Below, piece after piece: positions 23,806 to 32,994 of a DNA stretch of 64,000 bases (position 1 is its first letter; every line of letters starts with the position of its first letter). The stretch covers positions 86,032-150,031 of the forward strand of contig JAPPGG010000044.1 in NCBI GenBank assembly GCA_028875055.1, in the 5' to 3' direction. A program made the translations under genes and the position numbers. The DNA is from Chloroflexota bacterium. Its GTDB lineage: Bacteria; Chloroflexota; Dehalococcoidia; Lucifugimonadales; UBA3495. The notes beneath the pieces are model-generated. The model did no database searches. It was not told the origin of the DNA and saw nothing but the letters and a program-made list of their open reading frames with translations.

Positions 23806-24801
23806 TTACTCCCAGGTGGCGAAGCCCATGGCGCAACCGGTCCCGGCCGGCGACCGGTAGCAGGGGACGTAGTCCACCACGTCCATATCCAGGTGTTCGG
23901 TGGCGCCGGTCACCACGATCCAGTTGCGTATTTCCGAACTGCCGGAGTTGATCTTTTCCCGGGGCAGGGCCATCAGCTGTTCCATGCTCTTGGCTTTCAT
24001 TCCGGCCAGCGCGGCCTGGTCCAGTTCCTCGTCCACAACGAAGTGGCTGAGGCCGCCGGAAGCCAGGATTCCGACACGGATGTCGCTGGGCCAAGATTCT
24101 ATGGCGTCCTTCAACGCCCGGCCCAGGTTGTAGCAGCGCCTGGGCGTGGGCTGGTTGGGCGGGTAGTAGGTGTTCAGCATTATGGGCACCGTGGGGATGA
24201 TGGCATCGGTCATCAGGCGATTGTACACGTAGCCAAAGGCGTGGCCTATGCCTCCCCTGGCGCGACCTCCCCGCCTGGAATCGAGGAAGCTGGAGCGTCC
24301 CACGTCAAATTCCGCGTCCATCAGGGACTCAATAATGTGGCGGCCCAGGGCGGAGTCGGTTGGGACCTCCCGGTCTTCGGTGTTGTATCCAATGAGATGC
24401 TGACCGCCGGTTGAAGGTCCCGCCTCGTGGCCCGCGACCTTGACCTGTTCTCCCCAATAGACACAGAAGGCGGGCATGTTGTCGTCCAGCAGGTATTCCT
24501 GCTGGTCGTCGCCCACCATTACCAGCACATCCAGGTTTGCGTCATACAGTTTCCTGGACAGGTGGGCGATGGCCCGCTGGTTTTGCTGGTGCCGTTTTTC
24601 GAATTTCTCCGGGGTGATCTCTTTTGCGATCCGATTCGCGTCGCAACGGGCCAGCAACTCCTCGAAATTGGAAGTGATGCCGTCGGTCCCTATCAGCTCA
24701 ATATGGCCCTTGTCCCGTTCCCCCCGGGCGGCCCAACCATCAGCGGGAGTGCTCAACTGGGGGCTATGGGACGAGGCCAGCCCCAAAACCAGATCTGCCA
24801 T
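23806..24801 (-). CDS. Class III extradiol dioxygenase, LigB-like
   Basis: 331 residues. The fold is that of the LigB catalytic subunit of protocatechuate 4,5-dioxygenase, a non-haem Fe(II) ring-cleavage enzyme. Iron ligands would be the His in GLASSHSPQLSTP, a His near EKRHQQNQRAIAHL and Glu/His later; ASGGLSHFVVDEELDQ is the conserved catalytic-His block. No LigA partner gene is adjacent, so it may be a single-chain enzyme. AAGGAG lies ahead of ATG 24801. The natural substrate is not deducible. Confidence 0.8.
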   Translation of the reverse strand: MADLVLGLASSHSPQLSTPADGWAARGERDKGHIELIGTDGITSNFEELLARCDANRIAKEITPEKFEKRHQQNQRAIAHLSRKLYDANLDVLVMVGDDQQEYLLDDNMPAFCVYWGEQVKVAGHEAGPSTGGQHLIGYNTEDREVPTDSALGRHIIESLMDAEFDVGRSSFLDSRRGGRARGGIGHAFGYVYNRLMTDAIIPTVPIMLNTYYPPNQPTPRRCYNLGRALKDAIESWPSDIRVGILASGGLSHFVVDEELDQAALAGMKAKSMEQLMALPREKINSGSSEIRNWIVVTGATEHLDMDVVDYVPCYRSPAGTGCAMGFATWE

Positions 24802-25041
24802 TTTGTAACTCCTTTTTGCCAGGCGTTTGGCCGGTAACGGCCCACCTTAACTTCGTTGGCCCACCCGCGCCTGCTCCGCAACCGGCCCAATTCCTGGTGG
24901 TTTGCCGATTGGTCTGTCATATCCGGTAGTGTACGTTCCAACCGAGTTTCGATGCAATATGGCAGACGGGCTGGCATAATTAACCAGCATTCGCCCCTAT
25001 CATACGGTCGCCAGTTGCATGGCCGGACCAGGAGACTCAAC

Positions 25042-25446
25042 ATGCGAGCCCTCAGCATCCGGCAGCCCTGGGCCTGGCTGGTGGTAAACGGCTACAAGGA
25101 CATCGAGAACCGCACCTGGAGCACGGAATTTCGGGGCAGGATCTACGTCCATGCCGGGCAGCGAATGGTACCCGATGATTATCCCGAACAGCGGGAATAT
25201 ATTGAGGCAGCGGGCATTGTCATCCCTTCTCTGCTGGCTCGAGGGTCAATAATAGGGGAGGTGACCATCACCGGTTGCCGGTCTGCCAGCGACAGCCCCT
25301 GGTTTTGCGGGCCTTACGGGTTTCTTTTGGAGGATCCCGTGGCGTACGAAACTCCGGTTCCTTACCGGGGCCAACTGGGATTCTTTGCAGTGGACGAGAA
25401 TTTTATCGGCCAGGTGGGTTCGGCCACGGAATATGGGAAAGAATAG
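25042..25446 (+). CDS. ASCH-domain protein
   Basis: 134 residues. The start RALSIRQPWAWLVVNGYKDI followed by ENRTW is the hallmark of the ASCH fold related to PUA domains, a predicted RNA-binding or RNA-modifying module. It continues with RGRIYVHAGQR and ARGSIIGEVTITGC. AGGAGA lies before ATG 25042. It precedes a DUF805 membrane protein by one base and is probably co-transcribed with it. Biological role unknown. Confidence 0.82.
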   Translation: MRALSIRQPWAWLVVNGYKDIENRTWSTEFRGRIYVHAGQRMVPDDYPEQREYIEAAGIVIPSLLARGSIIGEVTITGCRSASDSPWFCGPYGFLLEDPVAYETPVPYRGQLGFFAVDENFIGQVGSATEYGKE

Positions 25447-25447
25447 G

Positions 25448-26077
25448 ATGGGACAGGTTCGGCCCGGTCCAGCGGCCTCAAGGCCGATGATGTCGTTGCC
25501 CCAGTCGGTCGGGCAATGCCTCCGCAAATATGCCGCTTTCAGCGGACGCGCCACCCGCGCCGAATTCTGGTGGTGGGCGCTGGCCTGCTACCTGGCCATT
25601 GTCGTGTTGACGGTATTTGACGGCGTACTGACCGCGTTTCTTGTTGCCCTGGGAGTCCCGTTCTTCAGTCCCCTGGGATTGCTCCTCGCAGCTGGCGTAT
25701 TTCTTCCGTCACTGGCTGTCGCCGTGCGGCGGCTTCATGACATTGGCAAGAGCGGCTGGTGGCTGCTGGTTTGGTACGCCATACAACTGGCCGCATCCCT
25801 GGCGATGCTGGTTTCCGTCTTTGTTCTGCTCTTCCTTCCGGTATTTGGCGCTATGGGAGGCAATGGATTCCTGGAAGACTTGAAGGGGTCCAGCGGGGCA
25901 TTATTGATCGCTACTTTGCTGGTTGTTTCCGTGTCGGTGGCCGCAATGGCGCTGGTGGGCGTCTGGGCGCTGGTCTGGCTGGCAAGACAGGGCGAAAGAT
26001 TTCCTAACAGGTATGGCGAGGACCCCAGGGCGTGGAATACTGAGGCCTCGAATGCCGGAGATATGGGCCTGCCATAA
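25448..26077 (+). CDS. DUF805 family membrane protein 1
   Basis: About 209 residues. The family signature is LRKYAAFSGRATRAEFWWWA followed by a first membrane helix, VAVRRLHDIGKSGWWLLV between helices two and three, and further helices (AASLAMLVSVFVLLFLPVF, IATLLVVSVSVAAMALVGVW). DUF805 proteins are inner-membrane proteins of unknown function. The start is uncertain: ATG 25448 gives an N-terminus like that of the paralogue, while ATG 25487 or 25490 gives the minimal domain. It lies one base after the ASCH stop. Confidence 0.8.
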   Translation: MGQVRPGPAASRPMMSLPQSVGQCLRKYAAFSGRATRAEFWWWALACYLAIVVLTVFDGVLTAFLVALGVPFFSPLGLLLAAGVFLPSLAVAVRRLHDIGKSGWWLLVWYAIQLAASLAMLVSVFVLLFLPVFGAMGGNGFLEDLKGSSGALLIATLLVVSVSVAAMALVGVWALVWLARQGERFPNRYGEDPRAWNTEASNAGDMGLP

Positions 26078-26182
26078 CGATTGGGCAAACCCTCCGGCCG
26101 CCCAACCCCCACTGGGGCAAGTGGATGAAGAGCCGCTTAACGGTTAGAATAGCCATTGCACCAAGCCTTACCGAGGAAACCC

Positions 26183-26794
26183 ATGCAGCAAGGCGCCGCA
26201 GGCCAGCCCAAACCAATGATGACCATTCAGGAGTCGGTCAAAACCTGCCTCCGCAAGTATGCCGACTTCAGCGGCAGGGCAACCCGCGCTGAATTCTGGT
26301 GGTGGGTTCTGGTAACTGCCCTGGTCAGCTTTGTCATTAACGCAATTGAGAGCGCGTTTGGGATTTTTGGAGGGAGGTTGTTGCCCATCCCTTATTTCAT
26401 AGGCATTGATCCCCTCAGTACTATCTATACTCTGGCCATATTGCTTCCCGGGCTTGCCGTGACGGTCCGACGCCTTCACGACATTGGAAGGACGGGGTGG
26501 TGGCAACTGGTCTGGATAATGATCGCCCTGGCCGGCTTCATTCCGGTGGCATCGGGCATTGCCCTTTCGGTGACATCGTTGATTTCCAGCGGTTCCGGTT
26601 GGAACGCGCTGGGCGAACCCGCCTTCTGGATTCCTGTTGCCATTGGTTTAGGGCTTTCGGCGCTGGTGTGGTTGGGGTTATTTGTCTGGTGGCTTATCTG
26701 GATGGTGACGCCAGGCCAGCCTGGCCCCAACATTTATGGTCCCGACCCCAGGGTGTGGCCCCCTGAGGCTTCGCCACAGGCGGACGTTTCATAA
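26183..26794 (+). CDS. DUF805 family membrane protein 2
   Basis: 203 residues and a tandem paralogue of the preceding gene. Shared stretches are LRKYADFSGRATRAEFWWWV and VTVRRLHDIGRTGWWQLVW. Predicted helices are near ALVSFVINAIESAFGIFGG, IYTLAILLPGLAVTV, IALAGFIPVASGIALSVTSL and IAIGL-type segments close to the C-terminus. GAGGAAAC before ATG 26183. Divergence between the copies is substantial outside the signature, so duplication is not recent. Confidence 0.82.
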   Translation: MQQGAAGQPKPMMTIQESVKTCLRKYADFSGRATRAEFWWWVLVTALVSFVINAIESAFGIFGGRLLPIPYFIGIDPLSTIYTLAILLPGLAVTVRRLHDIGRTGWWQLVWIMIALAGFIPVASGIALSVTSLISSGSGWNALGEPAFWIPVAIGLGLSALVWLGLFVWWLIWMVTPGQPGPNIYGPDPRVWPPEASPQADVS

Positions 26795-26830
26795 ACTCTG
26801 CCCCTTTGAAAATTCGGTTGGAGACAAGCA

Positions 26831-27241
26831 ATGCCAAAAGTAATTCCGGTATCTGATGAACTGAGCCAGCCTTTCTGGGACGCGGTGAACCAGCGACGCC
26901 TGGCGCTGCAATACTGCACGGCGTGTCAGAAGCTGCAGTACCCTCCCCAGGCGGCTTGCCAGGTCTGCGGCTCTGCCGACAGGCTGGAGTGGAGGGACGT
27001 GGAGGGCAAGGGTCACATCGCGACCTACATCGTTATTGAGGATGGCCGCCTCAACCGGCGAATGCCAGACCAGCCGTACAATCTGGCCCTGGTTACACTG
27101 GATGAGGACCCGACGGTCAATTTTTACTCCAATCTCCCCGGAGTGCCGGCCTACCAGGCGCCAGTTGGGGCTGCCGTGGAGTTGACCTTTGAAGAGGTGG
27201 CGCCGGGCCAGCTGATACACGAGTGGCAGGTGGTGAAATAG
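26831..27241 (+). CDS. DUF35 zinc-ribbon/OB-fold acyl-CoA-associated protein
   Basis: 136 residues. Zinc ribbon YCTACQKLQYPPQAACQVCG (two CxxC pairs, about residues 29-48), then an OB fold (VEGKGHIATYIVIEDG; PYNLALVTLDED). Such proteins act as small subunits beside thiolase-like or ketosteroid-degrading enzymes and help bind CoA substrates. The neighbour 90 bp downstream is exactly such a thiolase-like gene. GGAGA before the ATG. Confidence 0.85.
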   Translation: MPKVIPVSDELSQPFWDAVNQRRLALQYCTACQKLQYPPQAACQVCGSADRLEWRDVEGKGHIATYIVIEDGRLNRRMPDQPYNLALVTLDEDPTVNFYSNLPGVPAYQAPVGAAVELTFEEVAPGQLIHEWQVVK

Positions 27242-27330
27242 ACTGCGCCCCCAGTCAGCCAGTTCAGCGGGGACGACTCCCGGGCCGTCCGGTTCACCAG
27301 ACATAAAGACAGATCTCGAAAGGAAGGATA

Positions 27331-28647
27331 ATGACCAGCAGCAATGATTTTCGATGGCGCCGGGACACGGACGGGCTGGGTGTTTGGGAACACCGGGGCA
27401 AGGTGGCCATCGCCGGCTACGGCCATTCACCCGTGGACCGGCGCTGGGACGGCGTTAACCTGGATGCCACGGTGGGCGCCTACACCATGTTGGCTATCGA
27501 AAGAGCTTTGGAACAGGCCGGAGTAACCATTGACCAGGTGGACGGTATCGTCTGTTGCGACAGCCACATTGCCGGCGGCAGCGGTGGCTCTGCTTCCCAG
27601 TGGGCTCCCCGACCCTACTTCGACCCGCCCTACGACACCGAGTACGGGCTGACCCTGGTCAATGCCCAGTGGCTGATCAACACTATGGGCTTCAAGAACG
27701 TCAGGTTCGCCCCCACCGGCGTGCCGACAATCGGCGAAATGATGGGGATGGCCTCGCAGGCCGTGGGCGACGGCGTCTGCAACACCTGCCTGGTCATCTA
27801 TCCCACCGGCAACCTGGAGGGACGGTACCGCCGTGGCGGCGAGAATGCCGACGACTACGCCCGGGGCGCGCGCCAGTGGACCGTGCCCTGGGGAAATCAC
27901 GGAGGTAACGACTTCATAAATATCTTCCCCCACAACCAGTACTGCCTCAAGTACGGCGGAGAGCATGACGACCTGGCTCCCTTTGTGATCAACCAGCACA
28001 AGAACGGGATGCTCACGCCCTGGGGCTTTAACTACAACAACGGCATCGAGCCAATCTCGGTGGAGGACTACCGGACTTCCCGGTACATTCTGAATCCGCT
28101 CCGTATCTGGGACTGCGACCGCCCGGTGAATGCCTCGGCGGCCTACCTGTTCACCACCGCCGAGCGGGCGCGGGACATGAAATCCCAGCCCGTTTATGTG
28201 TTGAATCACTCCCAGCATAACTTCCGGTTCCGCACCACCCAGCCGGACCTGGATGAGGTGGAAATGTGGACCGACCGGCAGGCAGCCCGCATGTACGAAG
28301 GCGCCGGGCTGGGCCCCGCCGATGTGGACATCTTCAATCCCTACGACGGCTACTCCATAATGACCCAGTTCTTCCTGGAAGGTTTTCAGTGGCACGGGGT
28401 GAAGCGCGGCGATGCCTTCGCCTTCTACGCGGGAGACATCAGCGTCAAGGGCCCCCACCCCTTCAGTTCCAGTGGCGGCAACCTGGGCAATGGCCGGACC
28501 CGCACCGCCATGTACACCGACAGCATAGAGCAGTTGCGGGGGACCGCCGGAGACCGGCAGGTAACGGTAAGGGCGGAAACGGCCCTCTGCGCCTTCACCA
28601 CTCCCAGCAGCGGTGGATGGCTGATGCTGGGGAAGCATCCGTCGTGA
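27331..28647 (+). CDS. Thiolase-superfamily protein (SCP2-thiolase/lipid-transfer type)
   Basis: 438 residues. Begins VAIAGYGHSPVDRRW and LDATVGAYTMLAIERALEQAG, as in thiolase-like proteins paired with DUF35 partners (DitF/ChsH-like sets). The nucleophilic Cys of true thiolases is not clear at the usual point (FAPTGVPTIGEMMG), while the C-terminal HPFSSSGGNLGNGRT keeps the His-Pro/Gly-rich loop. It may therefore perform a retro-aldol or related carbon-carbon cleavage rather than thiolysis. GGAAGGA before the ATG. The pair would be a heteromeric acyl-CoA enzyme. Confidence 0.78.
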   Translation: MTSSNDFRWRRDTDGLGVWEHRGKVAIAGYGHSPVDRRWDGVNLDATVGAYTMLAIERALEQAGVTIDQVDGIVCCDSHIAGGSGGSASQWAPRPYFDPPYDTEYGLTLVNAQWLINTMGFKNVRFAPTGVPTIGEMMGMASQAVGDGVCNTCLVIYPTGNLEGRYRRGGENADDYARGARQWTVPWGNHGGNDFINIFPHNQYCLKYGGEHDDLAPFVINQHKNGMLTPWGFNYNNGIEPISVEDYRTSRYILNPLRIWDCDRPVNASAAYLFTTAERARDMKSQPVYVLNHSQHNFRFRTTQPDLDEVEMWTDRQAARMYEGAGLGPADVDIFNPYDGYSIMTQFFLEGFQWHGVKRGDAFAFYAGDISVKGPHPFSSSGGNLGNGRTRTAMYTDSIEQLRGTAGDRQVTVRAETALCAFTTPSSGGWLMLGKHPS

Positions 28648-28693
28648 CACAAAAGCGCCTGGATGAATACGTACAAAGGAGAAAAACCGGAAA

Positions 28694-29041
28694 TTGACCA
28701 GACTCATCAGTTTTGACATAGATGGCACCCTGGAAGTGGGCGACCCGCCCGGGTGCATTACCCTGGACATGGTCCGCGCCGCCAAGGAGAGCGGGTGCAT
28801 AGTTGGCAGCTGCTCCGACCGCACCGTCAGCAACCAGCAGCGCATCTGGGAAGTCGCTGGCATAGATATGGAGTTCACGGTGCTGAAGCACCAGTTGGAC
28901 TCGGTCAAGGAAAAGTTTCGGGCCGAGGACTATTACCACATAGGGGATACGGACCTGGACCGGCAATATGCGGAACGGAACGGGTTCCATTTCCTGCTGC
29001 CCGACGTGGAAGTGGCGCAACTCTGGGAAGGTGACAATTAG
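28694..29041 (+). CDS. HAD-like phosphatase-fold protein
   Basis: 115 residues. ISFDIDGTLEVGDPPG gives the DxDGT nucleophile motif; GSCSDRTVSNQQ supplies the motif II Ser; YYHIGDTDLDRQYAERNGF is the acidic motif IV. It is short, without a cap domain, so a minimal HAD phosphatase is likely. Start TTG 28694 with AAGGAG upstream; no ATG is available before motif I. The end overlaps the next gene by 11 bases, indicating coupled translation with a SpoU methyltransferase. Confidence 0.72.
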   Translation: MTRLISFDIDGTLEVGDPPGCITLDMVRAAKESGCIVGSCSDRTVSNQQRIWEVAGIDMEFTVLKHQLDSVKEKFRAEDYYHIGDTDLDRQYAERNGFHFLLPDVEVAQLWEGDN

Positions 29042-29801
29042 GGACCGCTCCGGTTACCAGGGCCTGATTGACCGGTACCGCAAGGCCCGCAGCGACTCCT
29101 CGCTGGCGGTGCTGGAGGGGTTTCACTCCCTGAAACATGCTCTCCGGTTCAGGGCAACCATAGTCGAAACCGTTTCCTGTGATTCAGGACAACTCAGTAG
29201 CCTGACTGAATCACTGGCGCCGGACCTCATCGGCGTCCTGGAAAAGGGGGCGACCCAAGTCCCGGAATCCATTTTCAAACAGCTCTCCCCGGTGCCCCCG
29301 TACACGGGCGTCATCTCGCTGGCCCGGCGGCCTGCGTTCGACCTTGCTCGACTGGAGAATCCGGCTCCCCTGGTGCTGCTGGAAAACCCCCGAAGTCACG
29401 GCAACGCAGGGGCGGTGATACGGGTAGCGGCGGCGGCCGGCGCCTCGGGAGTGGTTACGACAGGGGAACACGATCCCTGGCACCCTTCCGCGCTGGTGGG
29501 GTCAGCCGGGCTGCACTTTGCCCTGCCCGTGGTCCGCATTTCCTTGCCGGCCCTGGGTGAATGGCCAGAGTACCTGGCGTCCAGGCAACTGATTGCCGTG
29601 GACCCGGAGGGAAGCCCCCTGGAACCGGGCTCGATTCCAGAAATGAGTGTCCTGGCCTTCGGGACAGAGCGGGACGGGTTGAGCGGCAGGCTGCTGGATG
29701 CCGCTCACCGCAGGATAGCCATCCCAATGGAGCCGGGCGTTTCCAGCCTCAACCTGGCCACGGCGGTGGCCGTTGCCCTGTACACCTGGAGGCTGGGATA
29801 A
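29031..29801 (+). CDS. SpoU/TrmH-family RNA 2'-O-methyltransferase
   Basis: 256 residues. SpoU-type knotted methyltransferase: motif 1 VLLENPRSHGNAGAVIRVAA, motif 2 SVLAFGTERDGLSG, motif 3 IAIPMEPGVSSLNLATAVAV. These form the SAM-binding trefoil knot. The N-terminal substrate-recognition part (LIDRYRKARSDSSLAVLEGF) resembles TsnR/RlmB relatives. GTG 29031 lies within the end of the HAD gene and follows GGGAAG. The RNA target (rRNA or tRNA ribose) is not deducible. Confidence 0.85.
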   Translation: MTIRDRSGYQGLIDRYRKARSDSSLAVLEGFHSLKHALRFRATIVETVSCDSGQLSSLTESLAPDLIGVLEKGATQVPESIFKQLSPVPPYTGVISLARRPAFDLARLENPAPLVLLENPRSHGNAGAVIRVAAAAGASGVVTTGEHDPWHPSALVGSAGLHFALPVVRISLPALGEWPEYLASRQLIAVDPEGSPLEPGSIPEMSVLAFGTERDGLSGRLLDAAHRRIAIPMEPGVSSLNLATAVAVALYTWRLG

Positions 29802-29846
29802 GGGAGCCGTTCCCGGCTGAATCGGTCCGGGAAGGGGACGGACCAA

Positions 29847-30944
29847 TCAGGCGATTCTCACCTTTTCCAGGGCTTCCAGGTCAAACTGCACGCCGTGGCC
29901 CGGGTCTTCGGTGGGGGTGAACCTGCCATTCTCCGGGAGTACCGGGTTCAGGATATAGCCGGTATTGTTCAGGTTAAGTGTAGGCAGGTGTTCGACCAGG
30001 TAACCGTTTGCCGCCCCGCAGCACAGGTGCATGGATATCTCCTCCACCAGGTGCGGCGCCATGGGCAAGTGGTAGGCGTCGGCCACTCGGGCGATGCGCA
30101 TCCAGGGAGTTACTCCGCCTACGCGGCACACGTCGGCCTGTACGAACTGCACGGCGCCCCGCTGGAACAGGTCCAGAAAGCCCTCGGGCATCCATTCACC
30201 CTCGCCGGTGGCCAGGGAGGCGTTCACCGTTCCGCTCAACCTCTCGTAGCCGGCGTGGTCCTCGGCCAGGATGGGTTCCTCCAGCCAGAACAGGTTGAAC
30301 TCCTCCATCGCCCGGGCCCGGGTGATGGCCTCCCCCACCGACCACCGCTGGTTGGCGTCCACCATCAGGGGAGTGTAGGGTCCGATGGCCTGGCGCACGG
30401 CCCGAAGGCGGTCCAGGTCCTCACCCATTCGTTCCCGGCCGATTTTGATCTTGACGCCCCAGTAGTCCTGGTCAACAAAGTTGGTGACCTGGTCCAGCAG
30501 GTCTTCGGTGGAATAGGCCAGGTCCAGGCCGCTCCCGTAGGCGGGAACGCTGTCCCGGTAGCCGCCCAGGATGCGAAACAGGGGCTTGCCCGCGGCCTTG
30601 CCCGCCACGTCCCACAATGCAATATCCAGGGGCGCCAGGGCCACGGTGGTCAGGCCGGACATAGTGATGTTGGGGAAGACGCTCTTCCACATGCGCTCGT
30701 AAAGGCGCTCGATGTATTCGGGGTCCTCGCCGACCAGCCGAGGCGCCAGGAGAGTGTCAATGGCTTCCTTCATGCCGCGGCCGCTGGTGCCGTGGCTGTA
30801 GGTCCAGCCAACGCCTTCAATGCCCTCGTCGGTATGGACGCGGGCCATCAGCAGGCTGGTGGCGTCAATCTGCTGGGTGGAATTGGACAGCCCCGGCTGC
30901 CGCTGGATGCGATAGAGGGCTGTTTCTATCTTCTCAATACGCAA
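29847..30944 (-). CDS. Mandelate racemase/muconate lactonizing enzyme family protein
   Basis: 365 residues, enolase superfamily. The barrel carries WGVKIKIGRERMG (KxK, catalytic Lys), metal ligands in LMVDANQRWSVGE (Asp), FWLEEPILAED (Glu) and ASLATGEGEWMPE (Glu), and late HLVEEISMHLCCG. Reactions start with abstraction of a proton alpha to a carboxylate; dehydration of sugar acids or racemisation are typical. Start is TTG 30944 with GGAGA upstream; the first residues RIEKIETALYRI are standard for the family. Exact substrate unknown. Confidence 0.85.
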   Translation of the reverse strand: MRIEKIETALYRIQRQPGLSNSTQQIDATSLLMARVHTDEGIEGVGWTYSHGTSGRGMKEAIDTLLAPRLVGEDPEYIERLYERMWKSVFPNITMSGLTTVALAPLDIALWDVAGKAAGKPLFRILGGYRDSVPAYGSGLDLAYSTEDLLDQVTNFVDQDYWGVKIKIGRERMGEDLDRLRAVRQAIGPYTPLMVDANQRWSVGEAITRARAMEEFNLFWLEEPILAEDHAGYERLSGTVNASLATGEGEWMPEGFLDLFQRGAVQFVQADVCRVGGVTPWMRIARVADAYHLPMAPHLVEEISMHLCCGAANGYLVEHLPTLNLNNTGYILNPVLPENGRFTPTEDPGHGVQFDLEALEKVRIA

Positions 30945-31118
30945 TGTTAGTCTCCTGGCGCCGGACGGCCTTCACCGGTAACTTAACCCGGGAGAAGCCG
31001 GAATTCGGACCCCTTCCTGTAGCAAGGCGCAGGTCCACAACAAGTCCTCCGGGTTCCTGATTTAAACCGGAGCTGCGCTACCAACCCGATGCGGGCAAAC
31101 AGGGTTCGGCTAGCCCGA

Positions 31119-31979
31119 TTATGCCGGCGCGCCGGCCGGGGCCAGGCAGCGAGCGATGAAATTCTTGATCAGGCCGGTGGCCCGGTCAGACTCGGGCCCT
31201 GGCATGTTGCCAAAGCCGTGCACTTGGTCCTGGAAATATTCCACCTGGATATCCCCGCCGGCGGACCGGTAAGCTTCCTCAAACCGCTGGGGGATGGACA
31301 GGGGCACGTTGTCGTCCCGGGTCCCCTGGATTATGAGGGTTGGCGGCAACACGACCTTTTCGGCCCGTTCCAGGATGTGCTGGGGGTTGCCCTCTTTCAT
31401 GGCTTCCTGGTCGAGGAAGTAGGCCTCGGAGGAAGCGGCCAGCCGTTCGTTATTGGAGTCCTGGGCGTAGAGGTAGCGGGCGTAGGGGTCCAGAACCGGC
31501 CAGCAGCAAACTGTGTAGGCCACCGACGCGTCCTGGCTTTCGCCCTCCGGCAGTTGCAGCGCAACGTACCTGGAGTCGCCGGGTCGCATGGCGGTCAGCA
31601 TCAGGGTATGGCCGCCGCTGGAGCAACCCATGCCGCCCACTGTGTCCGGGTCGGCGTTGAACCGGGCTGCGTTGGCCTTCAGCCAGCGGATGGCGAAGTT
31701 GGTATCCTGCACCTGGGCAGGGTACGGATGTTCGGGAGACAGGCGGAAGTCAATGGCCGCGACAACTATGCCGCTAGCGGCGAGGGCGCGGTTCATGACC
31801 TCGTCGGCGGTGCGGTCGCCCCGGTTCCATGCGCCGCCATGGACATCCACCAGGGCGGGGAAGGGACCGTCGCCCTGGGGCTGAAATATGGTGACCATCC
31901 ATGGAGCCGTTCCGTCGTTTCGGTATTCCAGCTCGTTGACGTTTACTTCGTGCTGCTGGGAGGGATTGTAGTTGACCAT
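31119..31979 (-). CDS. Alpha/beta hydrolase, HSL-like esterase
   Basis: 286 residues. The oxyanion block ALVDVHGGAWNRGDR is typical of the hormone-sensitive lipase family. The nucleophile elbow is GGMGCSSGGHTLML (GxSxG). The acid is likely the Asp in IIQGTRDDNVPLS and the base His is in FQDQVHGFGNMPG. No signal peptide. It lies 24 bp after the selenocysteine-containing glutaredoxin-DinB gene and is probably co-transcribed. A carboxylester or amide substrate is likely; which one is unknown. Confidence 0.85.
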   Translation of the reverse strand: MVNYNPSQQHEVNVNELEYRNDGTAPWMVTIFQPQGDGPFPALVDVHGGAWNRGDRTADEVMNRALAASGIVVAAIDFRLSPEHPYPAQVQDTNFAIRWLKANAARFNADPDTVGGMGCSSGGHTLMLTAMRPGDSRYVALQLPEGESQDASVAYTVCCWPVLDPYARYLYAQDSNNERLAASSEAYFLDQEAMKEGNPQHILERAEKVVLPPTLIIQGTRDDNVPLSIPQRFEEAYRSAGGDIQVEYFQDQVHGFGNMPGPESDRATGLIKNFIARCLAPAGAPA

Positions 31980-32003
31980 TGTCTTTTCCTTTGGGAGCGG
32001 CGT

Positions 32004-32768
32004 TTAGATCAGCGCTTCCGGTGTGAATATTCCGTCCATGTCTTCGGCGGTAGCCCGGTCCTCAGGTGTAACACCCAGGCTGGTCTCCATGAACCAGTAC
32101 ACCTGCTTGAGGTGGTGAGTGCTGTGGCTGATGATGATGTTCAGCAGCTCCACCACGGTTACCTCGCCCCCGTAGTGTGCGGGAACGACGCGGTCGAAGG
32201 CCTCGGTGTTGTCGCTGTTAAGGAAATCCACAATGTCCTGGATGACGCCCTCGGCATATTCTGAGATTTCCTCGGGGGAGTTGACGCCAATCAGCCTTTC
32301 GCGGCAGGCCTGCATGTCGTCGGTAGTCATGCTGCCCGTCCGGTGGCTGATGTAGGCCAGTTCCGGGAATGACATAATGTGGACAATGGTGTCCCGCAGG
32401 GTTTCGGGCCGCCAGGCGACCGGTTCCTTCAGCTGGTCGGGGCTTAGCTGCATGGTGGCACGGATGGCCGCATGAAGTATCCGGTCGTACTTGTCAGCCA
32501 GCCAGCTGGTCCTGCCGGACAAATCCACCTGGGCGTCCAGCTTTAGCGAGGCAATCAGTTTGCGGGGGAAGTAGCCGATGATGATCTCATAGTCATCAAT
32601 CACGGTCACCGGGGCCGATTTCACCCCTCGACTTTCCAGGTACTGCTGGGCCGCGGGTTCGCTGGCGATGTCGTGGTGCTCATACTGAACACCGTTGGAC
32701 GTCAGGAACTCTTCCAACGTCCGGCAGCTGAATCAACCAGGGTTGGTGTAAACGTGAACGCTTGTCAT
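32004..32768 (-). CDS. Glutaredoxin-DinB fusion, predicted selenoprotein (UGA at codon 12)
   Basis: 254 residues when the UGA at 32735-32733 is read as selenocysteine. Seen directly: ATG 32768 with GGAG eight bases upstream, then VHVYTNPG-U-FSC, giving a U-x-x-C redox site where glutaredoxins have C-x-x-C. Downstream, in the same frame, EFLTSNGVQYEHHDI, the cis-Pro block VKSAPVTVI and a C-terminal IIIGYFPRKL complete a glutaredoxin/NrdH-like fold (about 1-80). The rest (about 95-254) is a DinB four-helix domain with metal-ligand His in DTIVHIMSF and IIISHSTHHLKQVYWF. Without recoding, the only open frame starts after the active site, which makes no sense for the fold. A strong hairpin begins 10 nt after the UGA. 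DinB enzymes often use low-molecular-weight thiols, so a thiol-dependent transferase is possible. First gene of a leftward unit with the esterase. Confidence 0.85.
32697..32722 (-). promoter_or_regulatory. Candidate SECIS hairpin for the glutaredoxin-DinB UGA
   Basis: Read leftward: GGACGT, T, GGAA, loop GAG, TTCC, TG, ACGTCC. The six outer and four inner pairs are perfect. It starts 10 nt after the UGA, with the tip about 21-25 nt away, within the range of bacterial SECIS elements. The loop does not show an unambiguous GU start, so the match is structural. Confidence 0.5.
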
Positions 32769-32994
32769 ACTGTTTCTCCGGCTGGGTCTGTATTGATGCC
32801 AGAATAGCGGAATCGCCGGGTTGCCGCAAGCAAGGGACAGGCGAGGAGTACAGGGCTCGCGTAGTGCCTCTCGCCGCCGCGCTCCTGGATGGCGGCGGTA
32901 TAGTATAATTGGCGGGCACAGACCCCCGGAGTTTTCGGGAGGCCAGCCCCCAGGGGGCGGCCATCCGCCACCGAGTTGTCAGGAGCAACCAGAC

